Shown piece by piece: positions 1-7,265 of a stretch of DNA of 19,633 bases; the first letter of the stretch is position 1, and the number at the start of each line of letters is the position of its first letter. The position numbers and the translations under genes are program-made. The notes beneath the pieces were generated by a model. The model was not told where the DNA came from. It ran no database searches and saw only the letters and a list, made by a program, of their open reading frames with translations. The stretch spans positions 1 through 19,633 of the forward strand of contig CAYQTA010000047.1 of NCBI GenBank assembly GCA_964420365.1, in the 5' to 3' direction. This stretch comes from JAMOQA01 sp964420365 (GTDB lineage: Bacteria > Acidobacteriota > Polarisedimenticolia > J045).

Positions 1-382
1 TGTCCGCCGGGTTCAGGCCGATCGTCAGCGTGTCCCCGCCGTCGAAGTTGCCCGGGTGGTTGTTGACCGTCTTCGTCAGCGCCCCGGAGACGAGCAGCTT
101 GTCGTCGAGGTAACCGGCCTCCTGGTCGTCGTCGTCGATCAACACCTCCCCCGAACCGACCGAGACCTGCTCCCGCGAGGACGAGATGATGAACCGATCC
201 CGGCCGATCCGCATGACGATCTTGCCCACGCCACGCTTGCCGGTGGAGGTGTCCTTCCAGAAGGCCACCTCGCCCGGCCCGATACGGGGAATGGTATGAC
301 CGGTGTGGACAAGGAACTGGAGCGGGACGCGCTTCCGGATCTCGCTGAGGAGCTGTTCGGTCGCGTCCACTCGCCGGGGCAT
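1..382 (-). CDS. Phage structural protein, C-terminus beyond window (partial)
   Basis: The reading frame is open from an ATG at 382 to the window edge, giving 127 codons with no stop. The start lies 4 nt after the stop of the upstream gene, and GGAGG about 20 nt upstream plus a nearer GGAGTAGGG could serve as the ribosome binding site. The N-terminus is helical (RRVDATEQLLSEIRKRV). It is followed by beta-rich stretches such as HTGHTIPRIGPGEVAFWKD, an acidic run IDDDDQEAGYLDDKLL, and a segment rich in N, G, D and T near the cut end. That texture, together with the position after the neck genes, suggests a tail, fibre or other virion protein. I do not recognise a specific family. The real length and fold cannot be judged because the gene is cut. 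Confidence 0.7.
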   Translation of the reverse strand, partial: MPRRVDATEQLLSEIRKRVPLQFLVHTGHTIPRIGPGEVAFWKDTSTGKRGVGKIVMRIGRDRFIISSSREQVSVGSGEVLIDDDDQEAGYLDDKLLVSGALTKTVNNHPGNFDGGDTLTIGLNPAD

Positions 383-386
383 CGCC

Positions 387-1019
387 CTACTCCATCACCT
401 CCGGGCCGAGCTCGAACAGCGGCAGGGCGATCCGGGGCGTGCCGGCGCTGTCGATCACGAGCAGGTCCACGGCCACGCGCCCCGAATCGACCCAGCCTCG
501 GAAGGAACCGCCCGAGCCGGTCAGGAGGTAGTGAAGGGAGGACGCATTGTCCCCCACGGGGTCCGTGTAGATCGTGACGTCGGACCCGTCCCACGCCGGT
601 TGCGCGGTCGGGTCCGAGGCCGTGTCCGCTCCGAGGCACAGGACCCAGTCCCCCTCCGAGGCGCTGATCGCCGAGGACAGGTTGAGCTGGACCGTGCCGG
701 TGGCCGAGTCCGGGTCGGTCGCCTCGTTCGTACCGAAGGAGGCGATCTTGCGGATCCGGTTCATGTTCGGGATGAAGAGGGAGGAGGAGCCGTAGTCCGT
801 CTTCTCGCAGAGGATGACGTAGTCGTTCGCGGCGAACTCCGCGTAGCTGCCGACCGGCAGGGCGGTTGCCTCGGAGACGTCCGAGGCCACGGCCGAGCCG
901 AGCTGGTAGGGGTAGACCCGCCAGCCCGAGCGGGCGTAGAAGGTCTGCCACGGCCCCGGGGTGGCGATCGTTCCCCGGAGCAGGGGGAGGGAGATCAGGC
1001 CGGCGAACAGGGGAGCCAT
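387..1019 (-). CDS. Hypothetical virion-region protein, beta-rich (210 aa)
   Basis: This 210-aa protein starts at the ATG at 1019, two bases after the upstream gene's stop, with GGTGAGG about 8 nt upstream. The sequence is rich in short hydrophobic strands separated by S, D, G and T loops (for example YAEFAANDYVILCEKTDYG and ATGTVQLNLSSAISASEGDW). It has no membrane segment or signal peptide that I can see. Such composition is common in phage neck, tail and decoration proteins. It lies between the probable adaptor and the partial structural gene, so a head-tail completion or tail role is the natural inference. No family motif was recognised, and the function is unknown. Confidence 0.72.
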   Translation of the reverse strand: MAPLFAGLISLPLLRGTIATPGPWQTFYARSGWRVYPYQLGSAVASDVSEATALPVGSYAEFAANDYVILCEKTDYGSSSLFIPNMNRIRKIASFGTNEATDPDSATGTVQLNLSSAISASEGDWVLCLGADTASDPTAQPAWDGSDVTIYTDPVGDNASSLHYLLTGSGGSFRGWVDSGRVAVDLLVIDSAGTPRIALPLFELGPEVME

Positions 1020-1021
1020 CG

Positions 1022-1813
1022 TCAGATCCTCACCGTGTAGGTCGTGTCAGGCCGCCCAGCGAGGTTCCAGGAGCGGGAGACCTCCATCGGGATGATGCCG
1101 CTGTCCGTCACGCGGTCGATCCGGGCGGCGGCCTGGCGGGCCCCCCGGAGGGCCTCCTGGAAGTCCCGCCAGAAGGTGGCGACGACCGCCGGGTTGTCCC
1201 GGTGCTTCCGCTTCACCACGAAGTATTCCCCGCCCGCGACCAGGGCCTCCCGCATCTCGGGCGTGAGGAAGAGGGTGTCCTGGCTCCCGAACGCCGCCAC
1301 GCGCCGGAAGTAGGGAATCTCGATCCGCCGGACCGTGTCCCCGTCGATCGGTGGCCAGAGATGGACCTCGTCGTCCTCCGGGGAGGCGATGGAGAGCAGC
1401 TCCGGGATTCCCGAGGCCGAGGAGGTGTTCCGGCTCGTGTAGCTGCGGAAGAGGAACCAGGGGGCCCAGGCCGGGAACTTCACGACGTTCCCGTCCTCGT
1501 CGTAGACCTTCGCTCCCCGTGCCGGCCAGGCCCAGTCGTCCGGCAGGGAAAGGACCTCCGCGTCGTCGGTGAACTCGGTCTCGCCGGGAGAAGAAGCGGC
1601 GTAGGTCCAGGTCGCCACCGTGCGGGCCGAGAGCCAGATGCCGGCCGCGTTCATCCGGGCGGCGGCCCGGTGGAGACAGGCCATCGCCTCCTGCCGGGCC
1701 AGGGGGTTGTCCTGTTGCCCCAGCAGGGCGGCCACCTCCGAGACGATGGCGTCAACCGGCTCCAGGTTCGGGGCCGTCCCCTCCGGGGGCGTCGGGGTCA
1801 GGCGATCGCTCAT
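1022..1813 (-). CDS. Probable head-to-tail adaptor / neck protein (263 aa)
   Basis: The protein is 263 aa. Its layout recalls podovirus adaptors of the T7 tail-tubular-A / P22 gp4 type. An N-terminal helical segment (LARQEAMACLHRAAARMN, about residues 41-58) leads to GIWLSARTVATWTYA. A beta region follows with LPDDWAWPARGAKVYD and the HLWPPIDGDTVRRIEIPYF stretch. A C-terminal helix bundle ends the chain (VVKRKHRDNPAVVATFWRDF onward, about 198-237). This family forms the ring below the portal. The start overlaps the upstream glycosyltransferase gene by 62 nt and its ribosome site is weak (GAGGCG). A later start near residue 47 (the M of QEAMACL) is therefore possible. The assignment rests on pattern and position, not on a search. 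Confidence 0.6.
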   Translation of the reverse strand: MSDRLTPTPPEGTAPNLEPVDAIVSEVAALLGQQDNPLARQEAMACLHRAAARMNAAGIWLSARTVATWTYAASSPGETEFTDDAEVLSLPDDWAWPARGAKVYDEDGNVVKFPAWAPWFLFRSYTSRNTSSASGIPELLSIASPEDDEVHLWPPIDGDTVRRIEIPYFRRVAAFGSQDTLFLTPEMREALVAGGEYFVVKRKHRDNPAVVATFWRDFQEALRGARQAAARIDRVTDSGIIPMEVSRSWNLAGRPDTTYTVRI

Positions 1814-2936
1814 CGGGCAGCGCCTCCGCGTCCTCCCGCCCGGTGATCTTCGGACGGCTGCGGACGTCCTCGATCACATCTTCCCACACGGAGGCGAGGT
1901 GGTCCACGGTGGCGGTGTCCAGCACGAACTGCCGGGCCCGGCGCACCAGCGGCTCCAGGAGCGCCGGGTCGGTGGCGAGGTCCCGGAGGGTGTCGTGCCA
2001 GGCCGATGGGGTGTTCGGGATCGTGACGGCCACGTCGGACGGCAGCTCGGCGTAGGGCCCCACCCGGCTGGCGAGGAAGGGAATCCCCTGGACGGTGGCC
2101 TCTAGGAACTTGATGGAGGACTTCGCCAGGTTGTAGGGGTGCTCCGCCAGCGGGGCGATCGCCAGGTCGAACCCGCCCCAGGCCACGGCGGCGGGGTAGT
2201 CCTCGAAGGGCACCCAGGGGCAGAGGATCACCCGGCCCGGGTGCCGGCGGCGGAGGTCGTGCAGCCACTTCGGGATCGAGCCGAAGCAGACGAGGCGGAC
2301 CGGTCGCGGGGGGTTCTCCAGGAACCGCTCCAGCCCCGGCCGGGCGACGTCCATGTCCCCGTAGTGCCCCCCGGCACCCCCGTAGAAGATTCGGAAGGCG
2401 GGGTCGTTCCGGCGCTCCGGGTCCACCGGCAGCCCGGTCCAGTCGGCCGGGTCGATCATGTTCGGGACCACCCGGATCGCGTGGCAGCGGGAGCGGAAGC
2501 GGTCGGCCAGGGCCCGGGTCGTGACGGTGGTCAGCTCGGCCCACATCAGGTGCCAGAGGCCCGTCTCGTAGCACTTCTGGCCCGGGTTGTAGTGCTTCCG
2601 CCCGGGGTTCCAGGGGGGCACCTGGAGGAAGTCGTCGTCGAAGTCCACGATCATCCGGCCGTCCGGGATCCTGTGCCGCAGGCCGACCAGGAAGCCCAGC
2701 CGGCCCGGGTCGATCTCCCGGTCAACCACCACCACGTCGTGGTTCGCCGCCTGCTCCGCCACCCAGGCGGCGCGCTCTTCCGGCGTCCGCCCCCAGGTAC
2801 GGGACCAGGGGCGGTCCTCCCGCCAGGTGACGGGCCAGCCGGCCCGGGAGAGCGCCCGGGCCGGCACCCACTGCCGGTAGTAGCCCACCGCCGTCTGCTG
2901 GCGGTGGAGGAAGAGTACCCGGGGCCGGTCCGCCAC
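1752..2936 (-). CDS. GT-B (GT4-like) glycosyltransferase (394 aa)
   Basis: This is a group-1-type glycosyltransferase that would move a sugar from a nucleotide-sugar donor to an acceptor. The N-terminal Rossmann half opens with RVLFLHRQQTAVGYYRQWVP and contains VVVDREID (about 69-76) and an acidic MIVDFDDDFL patch near 95-104. The hinge and second half start at FRIFYGGAGGHYGD (about 181-194). The donor-site region KSSIKFLEATVQGIPFLAS spans about 272-290, with K276, E279 and G284 at the positions typical of GT4 enzymes. The start is GTG at 2936, 3 nt after the previous stop. The last 20 or so residues (EALPDERSPDPDAPGGDG) are low complexity and overlap the next gene. It closes a glycosylation-type cassette set inside virion genes. 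The substrate is unknown. Confidence 0.88.
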   Translation of the reverse strand: MADRPRVLFLHRQQTAVGYYRQWVPARALSRAGWPVTWREDRPWSRTWGRTPEERAAWVAEQAANHDVVVVDREIDPGRLGFLVGLRHRIPDGRMIVDFDDDFLQVPPWNPGRKHYNPGQKCYETGLWHLMWAELTTVTTRALADRFRSRCHAIRVVPNMIDPADWTGLPVDPERRNDPAFRIFYGGAGGHYGDMDVARPGLERFLENPPRPVRLVCFGSIPKWLHDLRRRHPGRVILCPWVPFEDYPAAVAWGGFDLAIAPLAEHPYNLAKSSIKFLEATVQGIPFLASRVGPYAELPSDVAVTIPNTPSAWHDTLRDLATDPALLEPLVRRARQFVLDTATVDHLASVWEDVIEDVRSRPKITGREDAEALPDERSPDPDAPGGDGPEPGAG

Positions 2937-2939
2937 GGC

Positions 2940-3125
2940 TCAGCCCTTCTTCGCGCGCTTCTTCCTCGGGCGGGCCTCGTCCTCGGCGGCAAGGCCGTCC
3001 ACCACGTCGGACAGCTTGTGGGCCATCTCGATCAGCCCGTCGGCCATCGCCTGGAGCTTGTCAGCCTTCTTCGCCAGGCGAACGATCTGGTTGTTCAGCT
3101 TGCGGATCATCTGCTTCTTCGTCAT
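2940..3125 (-). CDS. Small Lys-rich coiled-coil protein (61 aa)
   Basis: This 61-aa protein begins MTKKQMIRKLNNQIVRLAKK and is almost wholly helical, with leucine, isoleucine and valine at heptad-like spacing (about residues 5-45). It ends in a basic tail, RPRKKRAKKG. Its start lies 65 nt inside the end of the upstream gene, in another frame. It is followed after 3 nt by the GT4 gene. The amphipathic pattern and basic tail suggest a small oligomer, or a nucleic-acid or protein-binding partner. No family is recognised. It could be a helper of the glycosylation cassette, but that is inference from location only. Confidence 0.62.
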   Translation of the reverse strand: MTKKQMIRKLNNQIVRLAKKADKLQAMADGLIEMAHKLSDVVDGLAAEDEARPRKKRAKKG

Positions 3126-3732
3126 TCGTCGGTCCTCCCGTCGTTCCCGACTCCTCCCTCCGCCTGGACTCCAGCAGGTCGAGCGCCTTCGCCGGATCGT
3201 CCAGCAGCGGGCCGGTGTCGGGAAGGAAAAGGTTGAACTGGGACAGGAACTGGGGCGTGAAGAGCCAGGACGTCCGGGGATCGGGCAGCCCCGGCACCTG
3301 GCCGTCGAACGACCCGGCGATCTCCCGCACGAGCTTCGGCCCGATGCGGCCGGTGAGGTCCCGCAGGTGGATCCTCACGCCGGCGGCCCGGAAGCCGAGC
3401 AGGTTGTCGGGGGAGAGCACCCGCCACAGGGGCGGCATGAAGATCGGCGCGTAGCCCATCTCCACCGCCCGCCGGGCCCGGGCCTCCGCCTCCTCCGCCG
3501 GCCAGGGCAGCACCTCCCACGGGGCCCCGGCCCAGCCGTAGATCCCCCACCGGATCCAGGAGGGGGACGACGGCGGGCGGCCGGCCAGACGCGGCGGCAT
3601 GTAGACCGTCACCGCGAAGTTCGGGAACTGGGCGTGCAGCGGGGTGAAGAAGTCCTCGACCTCCGCGAAGGAGGCCCCGCCGATGGCCCATACGCAGGCC
3701 GGGCGGACTACGTTCGCGTCGGATCGATCCAC
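3061..3732 (-). CDS. Unknown protein in glycosyltransferase cassette (223 aa)
   Basis: I chose the GTG at 3732 because it has GGGAG about 10 nt upstream and gives a modest 25-nt overlap with the preceding gene. The frame stays open much further upstream, but that part is a shadow of the GT genes. The protein starts MDRSDANVVRPACVWAIGG. It has alternating hydrophobic strands and helices (FAEVEDFFTPLHAQFPNFAV, then a W-rich SWIRWGIYGWAGAPWEVLPW near 66-85) and a charged, disordered C-terminus. An alpha/beta enzyme or sugar-handling partner is possible. I recognise no catalytic motif. Its place between two glycosyltransferases and the coiled-coil gene makes a role in the same modification pathway plausible but unproven. 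Confidence 0.62.
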   Translation of the reverse strand: MDRSDANVVRPACVWAIGGASFAEVEDFFTPLHAQFPNFAVTVYMPPRLAGRPPSSPSWIRWGIYGWAGAPWEVLPWPAEEAEARARRAVEMGYAPIFMPPLWRVLSPDNLLGFRAAGVRIHLRDLTGRIGPKLVREIAGSFDGQVPGLPDPRTSWLFTPQFLSQFNLFLPDTGPLLDDPAKALDLLESRRREESGTTGGPTNDEEADDPQAEQPDRSPGEEG

Positions 3733-4439
3733 GGCCAGTAGGCTCCCATCCGGCGCAGGTGGGCCTCCGCCGGCGAGTCCTGCGCCTCCAGCCGGTCGGT
3801 CGGGTGGAGGACGCGGATGTTGGGGAATCGGACCTGGAGCCCGCCCACCCGCTCCAGGTAGGCGGCCAGCGACTCGGGATCCCCGCGCCGCCGGGGGGCC
3901 TCCAGGTCGGGAGAGTAGCCGGCCAGCAGGGCCACCGGGTGGAGCCGGCAGGCCCCTCCCAGCCGGGCCATCAGCTCCGCCGGGAACCGCTGCCCCACCC
4001 GCAGGACCCCGACGGGCTGGAGCGGGTTCCGCAGGCCGACGACCTTCGGGGCGGCCACGATCCGGTCCACCGGGTCGCCCGCCCGCTCCCGCAGCTCCTC
4101 GACCTGCGCGACCATCTTCTTCAGCCACCGCTTCGTGCGGAAACGCACGTCGTCGTCCAGCCGGAGCAGCCAGCGGTAGCCCCCCTGCCGGGCGAGGGCC
4201 AGGGCCTCCGCCGTGGCGTGGTGCTGGCCCCGGTTCTCCGGCCACTCGACCAGGTGCTGGATCCCCGTCCGGTCCGGCTGGTGGAGCAGCTCCCGGGCGA
4301 CGGCCACCTGGCGGGGCGAGGCTCCCGACAGCACCACCAGCCAGTCGAACCACGTCCCGGCCGTCCCCCGGGCCTGTCGCACCAGCCCGCGAAGGAAGGA
4401 CCGGTCCCCGTGGGTGACGGTGAAGGCCAGGATGCTCAC
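3708..4439 (-). CDS. GT-A fold glycosyltransferase-like protein (243 aa)
   Basis: The GTG start at 4439 forms a GTGA overlap with the stop of the previous gene and has GGAGG about 5 nt upstream. The N-terminus, VSILAFTVTHGDRSFLRGLV, is the first strand-helix of a GT2-like Rossmann domain. WPENRGQHHATAEALALARQ (about 66-85) carries the N-R-G motif that often precedes the donor site. RLDDDVRF (D95-D97) is the acidic metal-binding DXD motif. Together these support a nucleotide-sugar transferase of the GT-A type. The C-terminal third lacks clear family features. It is co-transcribed and probably translationally coupled with the upstream GT2 gene. The sugar and acceptor are unknown. Confidence 0.8.
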   Translation of the reverse strand: MSILAFTVTHGDRSFLRGLVRQARGTAGTWFDWLVVLSGASPRQVAVARELLHQPDRTGIQHLVEWPENRGQHHATAEALALARQGGYRWLLRLDDDVRFRTKRWLKKMVAQVEELRERAGDPVDRIVAAPKVVGLRNPLQPVGVLRVGQRFPAELMARLGGACRLHPVALLAGYSPDLEAPRRRGDPESLAAYLERVGGLQVRFPNIRVLHPTDRLEAQDSPAEAHLRRMGAYWPWIDPTRT

Positions 4440-5233
4440 CGGCCCGTCCCTCCCTCGGCGTCGTCCAGCGGCGGCAGGTTCGACGGGGGCTTCGGCAACT
4501 GGACCGGCTCCCACCGGCGGGTGAGCTGGAGGTTGCAGCCGTGCCAGTGATAGATGTTCGTCGCGGCATCGACCGCCGCCCCGGCGAGCCCGTCCAGCGT
4601 GGCGAGCCGGACCACCAGGTCCCAGTCGCCGAACCGCATCATCTCCGGGTTGAAGACGTGCCCGTCCCGGTAGTTGAGCCGGAAGAGCGCCCCCTTCGAG
4701 ACGATCATGTCCCCCGAATCGACGAAGTTGTGCGTCGGGCCGAGGAAGAGCCGCCGGACGTTCTCCGGGGTCCAGGGCACGAGCGGCGACGGACCCTCCG
4801 GCAGGCCGGACGGCAGGAGGCCCTGGTCCTCCCGCACGTACCGCCGGCGCGTGTAGGCGAGGGCCGGCCGCTGGGAGCCCGCCACGGCCCGGAGGAGGAC
4901 CTCCAGGTGGTTCGGCTCCCACTCGTTGTCCGCGTCGAGGAAGGCGATCCAGGGGGCGCTGGACCAGGGGATCACCATGTTGCAGGGGATGGCGAAGTAG
5001 CCCGTGCGCTGCGGCGTGTAGGTGAAGCCGCCCACCAGGCCGTCGGGCTGCCCCACCGACTCCTCGAACTCCCGGATGCGGGGGCACTCGTCCGGCGAGC
5101 CATCGACGACGACGAACAGCTCGAAGTCGGAGCGGGGGACGGTCTGACCCAGGACCGACTTCCAGGCCCGGGGAAGGAACTCGGCGTACGCCTCGTGGAC
5201 GCGGAGGAGCACGCTGACGAGCGGGTCGTGCAT
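4436..5233 (-). CDS. GT2-family glycosyltransferase (265 aa)
   Basis: This is a GT-A fold family 2 glycosyltransferase. It opens with LVSVLLRVHEAYAEFLPRAW, then LGQTVPRSDFELFVVVDGSP, where D44-G45-S46 is the first nucleotide-binding acidic site. WIAFLDADNEWEPNHLEVLL follows, with the DXD metal site at D100-D102. Later, FGDWDLVVRL (about 206-215) matches the E/D-D-hydrophobic region that usually holds the catalytic base. The ATG at 5233 is preceded by GGAG at 5 nt. It is the first gene of the glycosylation cassette and sits behind a short GC hairpin. It has no transmembrane segments, so it is likely cytosolic and acts on a soluble or virion acceptor rather than on lipid-linked glycan. Confidence 0.9.
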   Translation of the reverse strand: MHDPLVSVLLRVHEAYAEFLPRAWKSVLGQTVPRSDFELFVVVDGSPDECPRIREFEESVGQPDGLVGGFTYTPQRTGYFAIPCNMVIPWSSAPWIAFLDADNEWEPNHLEVLLRAVAGSQRPALAYTRRRYVREDQGLLPSGLPEGPSPLVPWTPENVRRLFLGPTHNFVDSGDMIVSKGALFRLNYRDGHVFNPEMMRFGDWDLVVRLATLDGLAGAAVDAATNIYHWHGCNLQLTRRWEPVQLPKPPSNLPPLDDAEGGTGR

Positions 5234-5248
5234 GGTCGCTCCGGTTTC

Positions 5249-5266
5249 CGCCGCCGGGGGGCGGCG
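5249..5266 (-). other. GC hairpin before the GT cassette
   Basis: The inverted repeat CGCCGCC / GGCGGCG (arms 5249-5255 and 5260-5266) has a 4-nt G loop and lies in the 52-nt gap before the GT2 gene. There is no T tract, so it is more likely an attenuator or mRNA stabiliser than a strong intrinsic terminator. Confidence 0.45.
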
Positions 5267-5285
5267 CGCCAGGTGCCCGGGCGGA

Positions 5286-5702
5286 TCAGGTGATCACGCC
5301 CGAGGTCGGTGGAGCCGTCCGGCCCAGCAGCCGGAGCAGCTCCGGGTCGTTGCGGCGAAGGTAACCCTTCTGCCAGAGGGCGGCAAGGATGCTGCGCCAC
5401 CCGCGCCGGATCTCGCCGCCCGTCCAGCGGCGGGCGTCCTCGTCGAACTGCCCCTCGACGATCGAGCGCTCGGGGATCCAGCCCAGCGGGATCGCCAGGC
5501 CGGGGAACACCCGCCGGGAGCCCGTGGCGATCCACAGGGAGCCCGCCGCCCCGAACCCGGTCGCCTGCCGGGTGCGAAGCAGGGACTCGCGGACGGAGAC
5601 GCCGACGGAGATCCAGGGTGGCGCGAGGAACCGGTGGATGAGCCGCACCAGCTCCTCCATCGTCATCGCCCGCCCGGCCGAGGGGATGCCGAAGGCCGTC
5701 AT
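5286..5702 (-). CDS. Hypothetical protein (138 aa)
   Basis: The ATG at 5702 forms an ATGA overlap with the stop of the preceding small gene, which decides the start. A second start, MTMEEL, lies 12 codons in. The N-terminal helix (MEELVRLIHRFLAPPWISVG) is followed by a hydrophobic beta-like section (AAGSLWIATG, VFPGLAIPLGWIP). The C-terminus is helical and basic (GGEIRRGWRSILAALWQKGY, then ELLRLLGR). I do not recognise a family. It is the last gene before the glycosylation cassette and the third small gene after the capsid protein. A head-completion or connector role is possible on position alone. Confidence 0.65.
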   Translation of the reverse strand: MTAFGIPSAGRAMTMEELVRLIHRFLAPPWISVGVSVRESLLRTRQATGFGAAGSLWIATGSRRVFPGLAIPLGWIPERSIVEGQFDEDARRWTGGEIRRGWRSILAALWQKGYLRRNDPELLRLLGRTAPPTSGVIT

Positions 5703-5890
5703 CCCCGGGCCGTGCCCCGTTCGCCCTCGCCCAGGTCGAGCGGACGGGTGTCCGCCGGCCGGGCCTCGGGCACCTTCCGCTCCGTTGACCACTCCCGGGG
5801 CCAGTCCACGGGCCGCCGGGTCCTCTCGTTCAGGCGCGTGACGTCCCGCTCCGGGGGCGTCGGCTGCCGCAGGTGCCGTCCGGTGGTCAT
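5699..5890 (-). CDS. Small charged, probably disordered protein (63 aa)
   Basis: This 63-aa product starts at the ATG at 5890 with a strong GAGGAGG seven bases upstream, which is the main reason for calling it real. The sequence (MTTGRHLRQPTPPERDVTRL and onward) is rich in R, P, E and D and has no hydrophobic core, so it is probably unstructured on its own. It is translationally coupled to the downstream gene through an ATGA overlap. It follows the capsid gene block and could be a minor capsid-associated peptide. No homologue is recognised. Confidence 0.6.
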   Translation of the reverse strand: MTTGRHLRQPTPPERDVTRLNERTRRPVDWPREWSTERKVPEARPADTRPLDLGEGERGTARG

Positions 5891-5914
5891 GGTGCTGCCT
5901 CCTCGCGGTGAAAC

Positions 5915-5952
5915 GGGCCCCCGCAGCCGGGGAGAGGGAGCTGCGGGGGCCC
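5915..5952 (-). terminator. Perfect 12-bp GC hairpin downstream of capsid gene block
   Basis: The arms GGGCCCCCGCAG (5915-5926) and CTGCGGGGGCCC (5941-5952) are perfectly complementary around a 14-nt loop. In the minus-strand sense the stem is followed by CGTTTCACC, so the U tract is only three bases. This suggests a partial terminator or attenuator that lowers expression of the genes beyond the highly expressed capsid gene. The ribosome binding site of the next gene begins just after it. Confidence 0.55.
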
Positions 5953-5972
5953 AGGCGCGTGAGAGCGGGGTA

Positions 5973-6158
5973 TCAACCCCGGCCGGTGCCCTTGCTCTCC
6001 GCCGACAGGTCCACGCCGCTGCGGTTGACGACGCGGTCCGTCCCGTTGTTCGGCTTCTCGGGCCGGAAGGGCTTCTGGTTGGAGCCGGCCACCCCCCGTG
6101 GGTTGTGGGGCCGTGGGGCGGCGGGCCGACGGGCCTTCGCGTTTCCGACGCTGTTCAT
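5973..6158 (-). CDS. Small basic protein following the capsid gene (61 aa)
   Basis: A strong ribosome site (AAAGGAGG, 7 nt before the ATG at 6158) and tight spacing (29 nt after the capsid stop) support this short gene. The product, MNSVGNAKARRPAAPRPHNP and onward, is rich in R, K, P, N and G, with no hydrophobic core. That points to a flexible basic peptide. Small genes directly after a capsid gene are often decoration or cement proteins, but those are usually folded, which this does not appear to be. Function unknown. Confidence 0.62.
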   Translation of the reverse strand: MNSVGNAKARRPAAPRPHNPRGVAGSNQKPFRPEKPNNGTDRVVNRSGVDLSAESKGTGRG

Positions 6159-6187
6159 CGTTCAGCCTCCTTTCCGTCGGCCCGTTA

Positions 6188-7216
6188 CTACGAGCCGTCG
6201 TAGAGGGACACGGCGTGCTTGAGCCGGGCCAGGCGGTGGTCCGCCGCCGGGGCGGCCACGACGCCGTAGTAGACCTTGACGCCGATGGTGCCCTGGAGGT
6301 TGACCGGGTCGCTGGTCCCTGCGGACCCCGGCGGGTGGTGGATCACCTGCACGCCCCCGCCCTCCTGGGTGATCGTGTAGTAGGCGTCGGGCGCGATGAT
6401 GTAGGAGTAGGTCCCCTTGACGTTGGCCTCGAAGTCGGAGTCCGACGGCGAAGCCCCGCTGTCGAAGCACTTCACGTTGTTGGAGACGATGAACCGGATG
6501 CCGTAGAGCCGCCCGATCTCCCCACGGTAGATGTCGGAGGGGTCGGTATACTTGGCGATCTCCAGGAACCCGGTCTGCGCGGAGTCCGTCATCACGTCGT
6601 AGGCCACCAGGGGGTGGATGACGCAGACGAACGTCTCGTCCTCCCAGCGGGGGACGTTCCACGAGTCCATCTTCGGGCCGATCTTGGCGATCTCGGCCCC
6701 GTCGAGGGTGTCGCTGGTGCCGACGGTCGAGTCGCTGCCGGCGATCATCTTGTTGGTCTCGGCCGTCGAGCTGATCTGGCCGATGGTGTAGTCGTCGATC
6801 CGCAGCGCCAGCTCGCGGACGAGGTTCTCCATCGCCCCGTCGGTGATGGAGGCGTGGGAGACCAGCATCGCCTTCTCGGTGTAGCCGATGGCACCGGCGA
6901 AGATCACCACCGAGCCCTCGATGCTGGACGCCGAGAGCTGTCCCGGGGTGATCGAGCCGTCCTCGGCGATCTGGCTGATGTTGGCGAAGCTGGAGTCGTA
7001 GGACGGCTGGTAGTCGGAGATGGTGTAGGGGGACCGCCAGCGCGGGATCTTCACGTTCTCGTACCCGTGCGGGACGGTCACGTCGGTGCCGAACTGGCGG
7101 AAGTAGAGCGAGGACCACAGGCGGTCCCGCATGAAGTCCGCGTAGAACTTCGGGATGACGGAACTTCCGGGTCCGCCGAGCCCTACGCCGGTCGAACCGG
7201 CCTTGGTGATGGCCAT
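6188..7216 (-). CDS. Major capsid protein, N4-gp56-like (342 aa)
   Basis: This is the HK97-fold shell subunit. The N-arm is MAITKAGSTGVGLGGPGSSV. SSLYFRQFGTDVTVPHGYEN-type residues (about 35-54) lead into the E-loop region (PYTISDYQPSYD onward). Helices of the P domain appear around ENLVRELALRIDDY (about 130-143). The segment VCVIHPLVAYDVMTD (about 197-211) and especially RGEIGRLYGIRFIVSNN (about 231-247) are the hallmarks of the N4-gp56 capsid family known from podoviruses and many uncultured phages. The length is normal for the family. The ATG at 7216 has AAGGAGG nine bases upstream. It follows the scaffold gene, as in most tailed phages. I see no protease gene, so maturation probably does not involve a dedicated protease in this window. 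Confidence 0.88.
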   Translation of the reverse strand: MAITKAGSTGVGLGGPGSSVIPKFYADFMRDRLWSSLYFRQFGTDVTVPHGYENVKIPRWRSPYTISDYQPSYDSSFANISQIAEDGSITPGQLSASSIEGSVVIFAGAIGYTEKAMLVSHASITDGAMENLVRELALRIDDYTIGQISSTAETNKMIAGSDSTVGTSDTLDGAEIAKIGPKMDSWNVPRWEDETFVCVIHPLVAYDVMTDSAQTGFLEIAKYTDPSDIYRGEIGRLYGIRFIVSNNVKCFDSGASPSDSDFEANVKGTYSYIIAPDAYYTITQEGGGVQVIHHPPGSAGTSDPVNLQGTIGVKVYYGVVAAPAADHRLARLKHAVSLYDGS

Positions 7217-7236
7217 GAGTCAGTGCCTCCTTCGCG

Positions 7237-7251
7237 CCGGCCGCTGGCCGG
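7237..7251 (-). other. Short GC hairpin before the capsid gene
   Basis: The inverted repeat CCGGCC / GGCCGG with a 3-nt GCT loop lies in the 49-nt gap between scaffold and capsid genes, just upstream of the capsid ribosome binding site. It has only 6-bp arms, so chance is possible in such GC-rich DNA. It could protect a processed capsid mRNA end. Confidence 0.3.
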
Positions 7252-7265
7252 GCGGGGAAGGCCCG

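Noticed and set aside
3733..4569. N-terminal extension of the unknown cassette protein
   Set aside because: The extra residues are R/P/G/A low-complexity shadow of the glycosyltransferase gene in another frame. Protein-like sequence begins only near 3732.
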